Assembly (NCBI GenBank): GCA_018433085.1
Contig: JAHDRW010000065.1
Location: 1-34,520, forward strand
DNA from: Deltaproteobacteria bacterium
GTDB taxonomy: Bacteria; Desulfobacterota; Desulfomonilia; UBA1062
Length of the DNA stretch: 34,520 nucleotides
Direction of reading: 5' to 3'
The notes under the pieces: generated by a model
The model's database searches: none
Seen by the model: the letters and a program-made list of their open reading frames with translations, nothing else
Told to the model about the DNA's origin: nothing
Shown here: positions 1 to 7,191 of the stretch, piece after piece
How positions within the stretch are numbered: the stretch's first letter is position 1
Layout of the letters: each line of letters starts with the position of its first letter
Made by a program: the position numbers and the translations under genes

Positions 1-147
1 ATCAAAAAGTTTTCCGCTAAGGAAAACGCCATTCAGTGTTCTAAAGGATATCAGTGTATCCGGAATAGATTTCCATCTTGGCGCACATTGTTGTAGCGCA
101 CGATGAAAATCATCAATCCGGGATCAATCCAATTCAAATTCAAATAA

Positions 148-200
148 GCGCGTCTGTTTAGATTTTTATCTCGTGAGAGATAAAAGGGAAATAGACGCGC
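148..200. other. Long two-part hairpin with GTGA tetraloop
   Basis: Bases 148-155 pair with 193-200 (8 bp, GC-rich). The stem continues through a G-T pair (156/192) and three T-A pairs (157-159/189-191). A small asymmetric internal loop follows, then 9 perfect pairs (164-172/177-185) closed by GTGA, a GNRA-type tetraloop on the plus strand. No T-run follows, so it is not an ordinary terminator. A structural RNA element read on the plus strand is the simplest reading. Function unknown. Confidence 0.5.
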
Positions 201-300
201 TATCCAAGAATCATTTTATCGCGTGTTTATCAATAGTTAAACCATTCAATCCATAAAAATGGGAACAATTTATCTCGGATTCCCTCCTAATTCTTTTGAA

Positions 301-407
301 CAGCTCATGTGAGCTGACGCCATAAGGGTGTGAGCTTCCGTATCTCCTCGTAATGAGGACGCTGATGGAAACACCAAATCAGTGTCAACGGACAACCCCA
401 CGTTGAC
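301..407. other. Cluster of four consecutive hairpins upstream of integrase
   Basis: Four inverted repeats follow each other without overlap: 301-307/310-316 (7 bp), 345-349/355-359 (5 bp), 362-366/378-382 (5 bp) and 384-390/401-407 (7 bp, perfect). The octamer TGTGAGCT occurs at 308-315 and again at 329-336, so the arm at 302-307 could pair with either copy. Alternative pairing of this kind is seen in regulatory leaders. It may be a 5' untranslated RNA of the integrase or an array of recombinase sites. Confidence 0.45.
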
Positions 408-418
408 CAACCCCTTTT

Positions 419-473
419 ATTGGCCCGGCAAAACCGCTTCTATCTCCGATGGGAGCGGTTTTGCCGGGCCAAT
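419..473. repeat. Perfect 20-bp inverted repeat before integrase RBS
   Basis: Bases 419-438 are the exact reverse complement of 454-473, separated by a 15-nt loop (439-453). It is GC-rich inside an AT-rich region and lies 22 nt before the AAAGGAG ribosome-binding site at 496-502. There is no T-run after it, so it is not a standard terminator. It could be an attenuating RNA stem, a cruciform target, or part of an attachment region. Confidence 0.7.
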
Positions 474-509
474 TCTCACCCGGCAAATAAAAGACAAAGG
501 AGTGTGTTT

Positions 510-1451
510 ATGAGATTCAAACCAGCAAAAGATTCACTAATGAGGGCGGCAACCAGGACGAGGTACCCCGGCTCTTCAAAAACCAGGGTAGCTCATCTCA
601 GGGAGGTAAGTCAGTTCGTCAGGGAATTGAGAAATCAAGGTTTTGGGGTGAAAAAATGGGACAATGTAACGAGTAAACATGTTGGAGCTGTTGTTAAATC
701 CTGGCAGGACCGTGGCTTGGCGGCGAAGACAATCAAAGAGTATTTATCAGGCGTAAGAGCCACGGCAGAGGCATATGACAACAACAGCATCCATAAGGAT
801 AACTCAGCGTTCAGCATAGAGAATATTTTGTATGTCCTCAACATCGATAAATCTATGCCTGACGAGAGATACAACTCCATCGTGGAAAAGCTGAAGGCCG
901 GCGACAACTATGAAAACAGAGTGGCGGCACAACTTGAATTATGCCGTCACCTGGGCCTCAGACACGAAGAAGCCAGGAAGTTCTCTCCTACAAGAGATGT
1001 CTTACCAGATGGCCGGTTCCACGCCTCCGCAGGAACGAAGGGCGGAAAAGAGAGGGTTCTCTCCGAGGTAAGCCCCGAAGGACGGAAGGCCATTGAGTAC
1101 GCTCGCAGCGTGGCTGGGACCGGTAGCATGATACCTCCCGGTATGCGAGATCGCCAGTGGGAGAAAAAAGGGTATAAGATCCTTGAAAAAGCCGGGGCTG
1201 ACAAGAAAAACGAGAAATTTCATTCAGCGAGGCATGCCTATGCTCAATCACGGTATGAGCAGTTGACAGGGTTTCAGTGTCGGGTGAAGTCTGATAGCAA
1301 GGAAGCCTTTGAGCGAGCAGCCATTGAAGCAAGGGGCAAGAATTGGAAAGACTATGACAAATCCGCCCGTGGAATCATCAAGGTGGAGATGGGTCATGGA
1401 TTGGGCCGGGATTCTACCGTTGCCCAATATCTCGGCTCTAACTCAAAGTGA
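510..1451 (+). CDS. Tyrosine recombinase (phage-type integrase)
   Basis: Site-specific recombinase of 313 aa that probably catalyses integration and excision of the island. The N-terminal 110 residues look like a SAM-like DNA-binding domain. The catalytic half shows the expected residues: Arg151 in GLRHEEA, a Lys in GTKGGKERV (about 174-182), HSAR at 238-241 (HxxR), His296 in MGHGLGR and a candidate nucleophile Tyr307 in VAQYLG. It resembles the proteobacterial integrase-domain family with a GTKGGKER-like loop. The ATG at 510 was chosen because AAAGGAG stands 7 nt before it; the frame is open back to 420, but that part is the inverted repeat. A strong terminator follows. Its substrate is inferred to be a tRNA-Arg gene from the scar at 7192-7238. 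Confidence 0.85.
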   Translation: MRFKPAKDSLMRAATRTRYPGSSKTRVAHLREVSQFVRELRNQGFGVKKWDNVTSKHVGAVVKSWQDRGLAAKTIKEYLSGVRATAEAYDNNSIHKDNSAFSIENILYVLNIDKSMPDERYNSIVEKLKAGDNYENRVAAQLELCRHLGLRHEEARKFSPTRDVLPDGRFHASAGTKGGKERVLSEVSPEGRKAIEYARSVAGTGSMIPPGMRDRQWEKKGYKILEKAGADKKNEKFHSARHAYAQSRYEQLTGFQCRVKSDSKEAFERAAIEARGKNWKDYDKSARGIIKVEMGHGLGRDSTVAQYLGSNSK

Positions 1452-1468
1452 CCAAGAAGGTTATAGAT

Positions 1469-1501
1469 AAAAAGCCCGCTCGTTAAGAGCGGGCTTTTTT
1501 T
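1469..1501 (+). terminator. Rho-independent terminator after integrase
   Basis: GCCCGCTC (1474-1481) pairs with GAGCGGGC (1487-1494) around a GTTAA loop. The stem is flanked by an A-run and a T-run that can pair too, so it could act in both directions. It lies 18 nt after the integrase stop. Confidence 0.9.
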
Positions 1502-1645
1502 GTGCCGATTTTTAATCACGGTTCCACAGAAAAACCTCCAGCACCTCCCCTCTGGGGAGATGGTAGAATTATGATCCCCGTGAGCTCGGCATATCGGTTT
1601 TTTTGGCGGCGCTCCTGATCCATAAGTATATTGGGAATTATTAAG

Positions 1646-1675
1646 AAAAAAAGGCGAGGACAAAAGCCCCGCCTT
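1646..1675 (-). terminator. Terminator of the leftward TerB operon
   Basis: On the minus strand a 9-bp stem with one mismatch (1667-1675 with 1651-1659) is followed by seven T residues. It lies about 95 nt after the end of the frameshifted last gene at 1771 and closes the six-gene leftward operon. The stretch 1502-1645 holds no recognisable gene. Confidence 0.8.
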
Positions 1676-1770
1676 CATCATTATTGTATGCGATACCCTC
1701 AGTTTCTGTTATTTCTTTTCATGGGAACGTCACTCTTCAGCGACGCGCGTTTGCGCATTCTACTGCAAGA

Positions 1771-2296
1771 TCATGTTAGGCTCTGGGCATTGATCACGGA
1801 AGACACCACGTCGAGACCCACATCATCGTTCTGTCCATTGACAAAGATGAGACGATATTCGCTGAGGTCACCTACTGGCAAGAGCTTGTGTATCTTCGAC
1901 TCGATCAGCTCCGCTTGCAGCTTTTTGCGACCATCCCTTTAGACATGCAGAGCCATCCATTACTTGGACAAACAGCACATGCTCCATGTATGGCACGGGG
2001 CCATTTCCCTGAGCGTCGTGGATGAAATGGTCGGCAAGGCCAGCTTGGAGGAACTTTCCACAGATCTTAGTAGGTAGGAATCCTGATTCCTCAATCTCGA
2101 CGATGCAACGAACACGGCTGCCAGAAACTAGCAGAAGATCAACACAACACATTCGCATATCTCTCGTCTTACGCGTACCGGCAAATAGAGGAAGGTTTTG
2201 TTTCCCACCGCAAGCAGGATCTCGAAGGAGCTCGACACCATTAGAAATTCCCTCGGCGATCCTGTCTGCGACTGCTCGATGCAATGGGTGACTCAT
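1771..2296 (-). pseudogene. Frameshifted gene, possible PD-(D/E)XK-like nuclease
   Basis: The first reading frame (2296 to 1868, 142 aa) starts MSHPLHRAVADRI and looks like real protein up to about residue 118. It then turns into low-quality sequence and stops. One base away, the frame ending at 1771 reads RKKLQAELIESKIHKLLPV and continues for about 50 natural-looking residues. Removing one A from the AAAGGG run near 1938-1940 joins both into one protein of about 175 aa. The pattern VDLLLV, about 14 residues, VEIEES resembles the D...ExE core of PD-(D/E)XK enzymes, but this is a weak resemblance. It is the last gene of the operon, 52 nt after its neighbour. Whether the shift is a real mutation, a programmed slip or a sequencing error cannot be decided here. 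Confidence 0.6.
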
Positions 2297-2348
2297 GCGT
2301 CTCTATTCTGTTGAACATTGAAATAACCGGCGCGTTTGCGCGCCCAGT

Positions 2349-2573
2349 TCATCGTCTTGCTCGTCGTTTTTCATTCACCCATTGCGCAATTAGGTTCTGC
2401 TTTTCGGAAACGGACTGCTTCGGGAGCTCAGTATCTTGAATGCTTAGCCTGAAGTTTTGTGCTGGATACGGTGACAAGCCCGAGTCTCTGCAAGCGTTGT
2501 TGAATTCTAGGATATCAAAGGTCCATTCCGTTCTCGCGTCCATTGATTCCTTCAACAAGAATATCCCAAACAT
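2349..2573 (-). CDS. Small protein of unknown function
   Basis: 74 aa, starting MFGIFLLKESMDARTEW and ending with a basic tail (NEKRRARR). The start is well supported: TGGAGG stands 1 nt before the ATG-proximal spacer, close behind the stop of the preceding gene (11-nt gap). No domain was recognised. There is no signal peptide or membrane segment, and the protein has a mixed helical look. Position within a tight leftward operon is the main reason to accept it as a gene. Confidence 0.55.
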   Translation of the reverse strand: MFGIFLLKESMDARTEWTFDILEFNNACRDSGLSPYPAQNFRLSIQDTELPKQSVSEKQNLIAQWVNEKRRARR

Positions 2574-2584
2574 GCCTCCAGCGA

Positions 2585-2899
2585 CTAGAGACTCTCATAG
2601 AACTGCCAGTATATCGGATTCGCGTGATGTACCCAATCACCGTGCTTCTGCCTGAACTGATCCGCCCTCACATCGATGCGCTTCTTATGCTCTACCGGAG
2701 TTATCTGCCCTTTCGCCAGCTCGCGCTGAAGACCTTCATGAAAGCGAATGAACTTAATAGTGTCTCGATCCTTCTCTGAGGTGCACCGAGCGGCAAGAGG
2801 CTTCAAAGCCGCCTCGACAGTACTCTCAGACAGGTAGAAGCCAGGAGTATCGTCAGGGTGATAAGGCTCCCTGCATAGGTTTTTGGTGTATTCCTTCAT
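2585..2899 (-). CDS. Small soluble protein of unknown function
   Basis: About 104 aa, rich in charged residues and histidines (MKEYTKNLCREPYHPDD at the start, NPIYWQFYESL at the end). The first possible start is a GTG at 2905 that overlaps the stop of the upstream gene (GTGA); an ATG follows two codons later at 2899 and was chosen here. No known family was recognised and no membrane segment is present. The overlap with the glycine-zipper gene suggests translational coupling and a shared function. Confidence 0.6.
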   Translation of the reverse strand: MKEYTKNLCREPYHPDDTPGFYLSESTVEAALKPLAARCTSEKDRDTIKFIRFHEGLQRELAKGQITPVEHKKRIDVRADQFRQKHGDWVHHANPIYWQFYESL

Positions 2900-2901
2900 G
2901 T

Positions 2902-3219
2902 TCACGCAGCTGCCTTCGCTCTCCGCAATTCGCTATGAAGCTGCGAGTTTTCAGTGCGCAGCCGACGTATCTCATCAGCTGCGAGACCAGTAGTGTCACG
3001 GAGAAGTTCCTCGTTCTTTCGGAGTCGCTTCTCCAGGCCGGAGATGATCTCTTGGTTCTGAGCGTGTTTCTTGTTCTCCTTATGTCCACGCGCTAACCAA
3101 CCGATTGCGGCGCCGATGCAGATGCCCGCCGCCGCACCGATAGCCATGCCAACTGGACCAAATGAGCTACCAGCTGCGGCGCCCGCACCAGCTGCGGCCT
3201 TGATCACATGACCACTCAT
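2902..3219 (-). CDS. Glycine-zipper membrane protein with coiled-coil tail
   Basis: 105 aa. Residues 5-40 are a long Gly/Ala-rich hydrophobic stretch with repeated small residues (GPVGMAIGAAAGICIGAAIG), the pattern of glycine-zipper domains that pack or oligomerise in membranes. The segment is followed by a basic patch (RGHKENKKH) and then a predicted coiled coil to the end (LEKRLRKNEELL, RRLRTENSQLHSELRR). The ATG at 3219 is chosen because GAGGAGG precedes it by 6 nt; an upstream in-frame start would overlap the previous gene. It sits 16 nt behind the membrane-protein gene. A role in a membrane assembly is inferred, not shown. Confidence 0.7.
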   Translation of the reverse strand: MSGHVIKAAAGAGAAAGSSFGPVGMAIGAAAGICIGAAIGWLARGHKENKKHAQNQEIISGLEKRLRKNEELLRDTTGLAADEIRRLRTENSQLHSELRRAKAAA

Positions 3220-3235
3220 GAATACCTCCTCTTCG

Positions 3236-4396
3236 TTAATCCTCGCACACAATGTTATCGGCTATCTGGACATCCCCCACAAACGTCGCCCAAGAGACCA
3301 TAGGGAATGGCCCCATGTCGGGAATACCGTTGATAAGCTCAGAAAGGGGTGGCCCCATGTCGGTTGGGGAGGACACACGCTGCAACAGCTCTTGTCTCTG
3401 GGTGTCGAGCCTTCTTGAGATCTTCATATCGTATATCGTGGCACGGAGTGCGTTCTTCCCAAACAGAACAAGGGAGCCATAGTTGAGCGTACCAAGCATC
3501 AACCCTGAAATGAGGCATGTACCATGCGCGAGCATCGCTGTGAGGTACGACCTGTAATTTTGGTGCCTTGGAGACCCCTCCGCGTGCATACGATACCTGT
3601 GATACGCAAACAAGATTGCAGTTACGAGACCTGCGCCTAAAAGGTCACGAGTCCTCACGGAGAAATACGACGCTAGTTCGTCAGCCCTGAAATTCTTGAC
3701 CAAAAAGTCGCGAAGCCGACCCGAAAAGAGAGAATGCCCTGGCAAAGGGAGTCCCTCCTTCGAAAGAGAATCACAGACCATGTGTCGCACCCAATGAAGG
3801 GCTGCACCGTAGTTGCCACCGTATTGCTTTACGAGGTCATCCCAGACTTCCAATGGATTGAAAATATCATGACCATGTTTAAATCTGTGTTTCCGCCCAC
3901 GCATCGCATCCATTGGGCTACCCTCATGCTTCAGATACTCTGAGATGCGCCACAAGATGGGATTGTCCTTCTTCATCCCAGGTGGGCGGTCATGTACCTT
4001 CGCAAGTGGCTTTTCGAGCCCGGCTGAAGTCAGAGAACCGGCGAAGCCAGCAACCAGTCCCACAGCAATGTCAGAAGGCCGTAGTGCTTCTAAGTCGCCT
4101 TCTGCATCCCACTCGGATTGGTGTATACTAAGATGCTTCAGAAGTGCCTCGGTCGTAGCATGCTCCAATATCACGCCTCTTGCGTTCAAGTCATTGGTAG
4201 ACTGCGTGACTAACGATTGCCATTCATCGTGCGGCCCAGTGGAGGCTGAGATCGGAGCTGGAATTAAGTTTTTCGGCGCATAGTCTTCAGCGTCACCCCG
4301 AATGAATGCCTCGAATGCGTCCAGTTCCTTACCAACATCGTCTATTCGTTTGTTAATACTTGTGAGCACGACTCCTATATCGTCAGTATCAGGCAT
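3236..4396 (-). CDS. Multi-pass membrane protein, weak YdjM/DUF457 resemblance
   Basis: 386 aa, not recognised with confidence. Residues 1-100 look soluble and acidic. Hydrophobic segments lie near 108-126, 252-266 and 285-313, so it is probably an inner-membrane protein. The stretch HRFKHGHD (170-177) followed by HWVRHMVCDSLSKEGLPLP (201-219) resembles the HR..H and H..xD....G.P pattern of membrane-bound metal-dependent hydrolases of the YdjM (DUF457) type; this is a tentative match. Near the C-terminus DMGPP and DMGPF recur 14 residues apart, mirrored by a 14-nt direct repeat at 3308-3321 and 3350-3363. Its ATG overlaps the TerB-like gene stop by 8 nt, so the two are likely coupled. Confidence 0.7.
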   Translation of the reverse strand: MPDTDDIGVVLTSINKRIDDVGKELDAFEAFIRGDAEDYAPKNLIPAPISASTGPHDEWQSLVTQSTNDLNARGVILEHATTEALLKHLSIHQSEWDAEGDLEALRPSDIAVGLVAGFAGSLTSAGLEKPLAKVHDRPPGMKKDNPILWRISEYLKHEGSPMDAMRGRKHRFKHGHDIFNPLEVWDDLVKQYGGNYGAALHWVRHMVCDSLSKEGLPLPGHSLFSGRLRDFLVKNFRADELASYFSVRTRDLLGAGLVTAILFAYHRYRMHAEGSPRHQNYRSYLTAMLAHGTCLISGLMLGTLNYGSLVLFGKNALRATIYDMKISRRLDTQRQELLQRVSSPTDMGPPLSELINGIPDMGPFPMVSWATFVGDVQIADNIVCED

Positions 4397-4970
4397 TGGC
4401 CAACTCCTCTAGTTCTTTGCACACACGTCTCTCTTCTTCATTGGCATCTTCCTCGCCTATGTTGAGTAAGGCCCTCAACTCATCAAGGAGTTTCTGCTCG
4501 TCAGCCGTCTTCTGCATATCCTCGTAGATGTTAAAGATCACCATATTGTAGACCTTTTTTTTCACGAGTAGATGCAGTTCAGAACAGCGCTCATTTGACA
4601 CCCCAAGACGGCTGGTTAGAGACTCTATGGCTTGCGCCTCAGGGTTGGAAAAACAACCGTCAGTGTACGCGAGCATGTATGACAGCAAGACTGCAACTTC
4701 TGGATGGCTGACGTCCACGGATTCGGGGAGTGACACGGCAGAGTCAACGAAGGCTTCAGCAAGTTCGGGGCTATCCGTGAAGGATTCCACGATGCCACAA
4801 AGAAAGGCACGTTCGTCAGACGAGAAGACACCGTCTGCATTGGCGACATACGCCAGACAATTGATAAGAACCGGCAATTCTTCATCAGAAAACTGGGCTG
4901 TTTGTACTATCCTGTCATAATCTGTCATCCTCGCTCCTATCTTTTGTGCTGCCATGACATCTTCTTTCAT
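4389..4970 (-). CDS. TerB-like protein
   Basis: 193 aa, first gene of the leftward operon. It carries two TerB-type helical motifs: ANADGVFSSDER (43-54) and AYTDGCFSNPEAQAI (101-115), each an acidic Asp-Gly turn followed by a helix, as in TerB and DjlA-like domains that bind metal. The tail after residue 150 is strongly acidic (EEDANEEERR). No signal peptide. The ATG at 4970 follows GAGGAGAGGAA directly. TerB-domain proteins are known from tellurite and stress-resistance loci and from several defence-island associations. Pairing it with a membrane protein suggests a membrane-linked stress or defence complex, which is inference. Confidence 0.75.
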   Translation of the reverse strand: MKEDVMAAQKIGARMTDYDRIVQTAQFSDEELPVLINCLAYVANADGVFSSDERAFLCGIVESFTDSPELAEAFVDSAVSLPESVDVSHPEVAVLLSYMLAYTDGCFSNPEAQAIESLTSRLGVSNERCSELHLLVKKKVYNMVIFNIYEDMQKTADEQKLLDELRALLNIGEEDANEEERRVCKELEELANA

Positions 4971-5339
4971 TTCCTCTCCTCGGCGGACATAAGGACATAC
5001 AAAATCTGTTCTGTATATCCCCCCAAAATAACAGCAAACACATAATTATTCGGCAAACCTAATACTTTTAATTAATAGACGGACCCCATCCGTTGAATGT
5101 GAACGGGGAAGATGTCCGGCCTCTTCTTCGTCATCAAGCTCATCAATAGATGTCCGGTGTCAGATCACGGATGCAATTTAATAATTAACTAAATTATATT
5201 GTTGCTTAATATTCCTTCCATATGATTATGGATTGCGAGCCTCTGTTTTTGCTGGAGTAGCTATGGTGCGATCTAACAGATGACCCCCCTTTTCTGAAGT
5301 TTTGTCAGGTCAGATCTAATCTGTCAGATAGTCATCGGG
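4971..5339. other. Intergenic region between two leftward operons
   Basis: AT-rich stretch with no convincing reading frame. It should hold the promoter of the TerB operon. The decamer AGATGTCCGG occurs twice (5110-5119 and 5149-5158), and short inverted repeats lie around 5092-5106 and 5310-5330. If the antitoxin upstream once had a downstream RES-type toxin, this is where it would be, and no trace of one was seen. Confidence 0.4.
5028..5056 (-). promoter_or_regulatory. Candidate sigma-70 promoter of TerB operon
   Basis: On the minus strand TTGCCG (5056-5051), a 17-nt spacer and TGTTAT (5033-5028) match the -35 and -10 boxes at four of six positions each. It lies 58 nt before the TerB-like start. 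AT-rich surroundings give chance matches, so this is tentative. Confidence 0.3.
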
Positions 5340-5367
5340 AAAAAGGTTATCAACCTGTCATGATAAC
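5340..5367 (-). terminator. Terminator-like hairpin overlapping antitoxin stop
   Basis: Minus strand GTTATCA pairs with TGATAAC around an 8-nt loop, followed by C and five T residues (5344-5340). The stop codon of the antitoxin (5360-5358) lies in the loop. The stem is AT-rich, so it may be weak. Confidence 0.5.
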
Positions 5368-5753
5368 AAGCTATTTTCAATTCTGTACAAAAGCTCTTCG
5401 ACCTCTCTGCCCCCAAGCTTCATGCTGGAATACTCAAGGGGCGTTTTCAGGCCTAGGCGAAGGGTTTTTTCCTGGAACCAGCTGGCCACACCTTCTTTGC
5501 TACCAAAAACGCTCTCAGCAAGATCGAACAGCCTTACAAGCCTCATGATCCTCTAAGATTCATAAGGCTTGTACCGGCCCTCGCTCTTTCGCCTGAGAAT
5601 GGTCCGCTCAGAGATCCCTAGTCTTTTGGATAACGCCTTGTCGGAGATATTTATTTCTGCTCTTAGAGCCGTGTAGACCTCCACCGGGAGCCCTTCGCGC
5701 ACAGCTTTTATCGCATATGCTCGATCTTTGTAGACTTCCAGGGGTATCGGCAT
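5358..5753 (-). pseudogene. Xre/MbcA/ParS-type antitoxin split by in-frame amber
   Basis: Residues 1-66 (5753-5556) are the N-terminal helix-turn-helix half: ISDKALSKRLGISERTILRR then EGRYKPYES. TAG follows at 5555-5553. The same frame continues RIMRLVRLFDLAESVFG and runs to 5358 with the toxin-binding half, including TPLEYSS and GGREVEELLYRIE. The two halves together give the usual length and order of this antitoxin family (about 130 aa), and the amber sits where the family usually has Glu or Asp, so a GAG to TAG change is likely. An ATG three codons after the stop could restart the second half. GAGGAA precedes the start. The gene overlaps the upstream membrane-protein gene by 46 nt. No RES-type toxin is visible downstream. 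Confidence 0.75.
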
Positions 5754-6166
5754 ATCAATGGTTCCTCAAATACTCGTCCCGGCCCATGATAAAGAACTGC
5801 CTTAGCCCTTTCTCGCCAGGAGTATATATAGCCATCCCCTTGCCCCCGGCAGAGTTTCTGGGCCATCATCCTGTCCTCAAGATCGGCTATCGCGTTCTCC
5901 TCATCCCTTCTTTTCCTGATGGTTCTTATCTTGAAGTGTGCAAAGAGAAGCACGGCAACATTGAGGTACGTCACAAAAACCAGGGTGACCGACAAAGCAG
6001 TCAGAACCCAGTCGCCTGCCTCGATCCCAAGGAACACGTTCCGCACTATGCCAATCGACATGATCATCATGATGCCGGAAAAGGCGAGAAACCATCCTGT
6101 ATCGTACCTACCATTACCCCTGGCACTCTTCAGATACTCCCAAACCGCCCTAAATACCCTGCTCAT
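5708..6166 (-). CDS. Small two-helix membrane protein, unknown
   Basis: 152 aa. Two hydrophobic segments, near residues 23-46 (GWFLAFSGIMMIMSIGIV) and 52-77 (VLTALSVTLVFVTYLNVAVL), are followed by a basic, charged cytosolic tail (KIRTIRKRRDEEN). The start overlaps the stop of the upstream gene by ATGA, and its end overlaps the antitoxin gene by 46 nt. Family not recognised. Position beside an antitoxin without a visible toxin makes it worth testing as a partner, but nothing in the sequence shows toxicity. Confidence 0.6.
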   Translation of the reverse strand: MSRVFRAVWEYLKSARGNGRYDTGWFLAFSGIMMIMSIGIVRNVFLGIEAGDWVLTALSVTLVFVTYLNVAVLLFAHFKIRTIRKRRDEENAIADLEDRMMAQKLCRGQGDGYIYSWRERAKAVLYHGPGRVFEEPLICRYPWKSTKIEHMR

Positions 6167-6462
6167 GGCAACCCCCTCTCCATGCGGACACGCTCGGCCT
6201 CACCAACATCATACGAGTATTTGATGTCCCGGTACGCACCATAAGGGAAAATGAACATGTTTATGAGCACAACAAACACGAACCATGCCTCCTCTGCGCC
6301 TCCCCACAGCAGGAAGAGCCCAAACATATCCACGAAGGAGGCAATGGCCCATCTCGCAATTCTCTCCCCCCTGGTCATCGGAGTTCTGTACGGTTTGCAA
6401 TGGGTCGGATAGTACCTACCATCCGGGTACCCCCTCTCATAATGCCTGTCCCTATCTTTCAT
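6163..6462 (-). CDS. Small membrane protein, unknown
   Basis: 99 aa. A polar N-terminus with several Tyr and Arg residues (RDRHYERGYPDGRYY) is followed by hydrophobic segments near 36-55 and 58-74 (WFVFVVLINMFIFPYG). AAGGAGG stands 6 nt before the ATG, so the start is solid. It is the first gene of a three-gene leftward unit and is coupled by ATGA to the next gene. No family recognised. Confidence 0.6.
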   Translation of the reverse strand: MKDRDRHYERGYPDGRYYPTHCKPYRTPMTRGERIARWAIASFVDMFGLFLLWGGAEEAWFVFVVLINMFIFPYGAYRDIKYSYDVGEAERVRMERGLP

Positions 6463-7191
6463 GGCGAACCTCCTTCTTGTGCCTTGCCCTATCCTTAACG
6501 CCTCTCTCCCTGATCACCAATATACAATATATACCATAATTTAGAGCATTTGATAAGATATTATATAATTATATCGGTAACTTACAAATAACTTGTGGAT
6601 CAGGAATGGACTATCAGGCTTACAGATCAAGCCATAATCATGTGAGGCATTCAAACGAACAGAACCCTGTTGCTCACCAACACCGGCGATTCCGACCATT
6701 GCTCTGTATTTATGATTGTTCTGTAACAGGTAGAAAGGAGTGTCGAACTGGATCATTCTGATTTGCCCCGAATGCACTTTCAAAAGAAGAACAGGATATA
6801 CCAGATTATTGGGTTTATTCTCTCAGTGAACGTAGAATCTCGGGAGCATACCGGCATATACCACATAAAGATCTCCGAAGCCCTACAGGTTGATCATAGA
6901 AAAACCCTTATCGTATATCTCAATCATTCTGCGAGAAAAACCTTATATGATTCTTTGCCAGTTTTCACCCATAGTGCCTCCGCATCCCCCCTTAAATAGA
7001 TGGTGCTTTGGCATCTCATAAGATGAGTACCATTTGAGTACCTTTTGCTTATGGAAATACCTCTACGTCTGGTTTATTACCAGAGGCATCATATACAAGT
7101 GCAATCCTTCAATATCGGCTCTACAACCTGTTTTGCAGGCATCCCTAAAGTTACTCGAAGTTACCGGAAACAGTTAAAAAAGTAGTATATT
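6463..7191. other. AT-rich region without convincing genes
   Basis: Two short open frames exist (6541-6783 minus, 6763-6999 plus), but neither has a good ribosome-binding site or recognisable motif. A small hairpin lies near 7058-7080. The region runs up to the tRNA fragment that ends the island and probably holds decayed element sequence plus the promoter of the leftward unit starting at 6462. Confidence 0.4.

Larger units (their letters stand above)
1..509. other. Gene-free, hairpin-rich leader of the island integrase
   Basis: No convincing reading frame is present before the integrase start at 510. The stretch is AT-rich and holds many inverted repeats: 9-15/21-27 (7 bp, 5-nt loop), 102-106/110-114, a long composite hairpin at 148-200, and a run of hairpins from 301 to 473 that are listed separately. 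The density of pairing suggests a structured transcript or protein-binding sites for the recombinase, but no known RNA family was recognised. The left edge of the window cuts this region, so its true extent is unknown. Confidence 0.5.

Noticed and set aside
420..509. Longer integrase start at 420
   Set aside because: The extra 30 residues are encoded by the perfect inverted repeat, and the good ribosome-binding site belongs to the ATG at 510.
4971..5357. Missing RES toxin downstream of the antitoxin
   Set aside because: Searched for by eye in all frames; no RES-like segment or long frame was found, so no toxin is reported.
6541..6999. Two overlapping short open frames on opposite strands
   Set aside because: No ribosome-binding site, no recognised motif. 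The sequence might be a decayed insertion-element end, but no terminal repeats could be shown.
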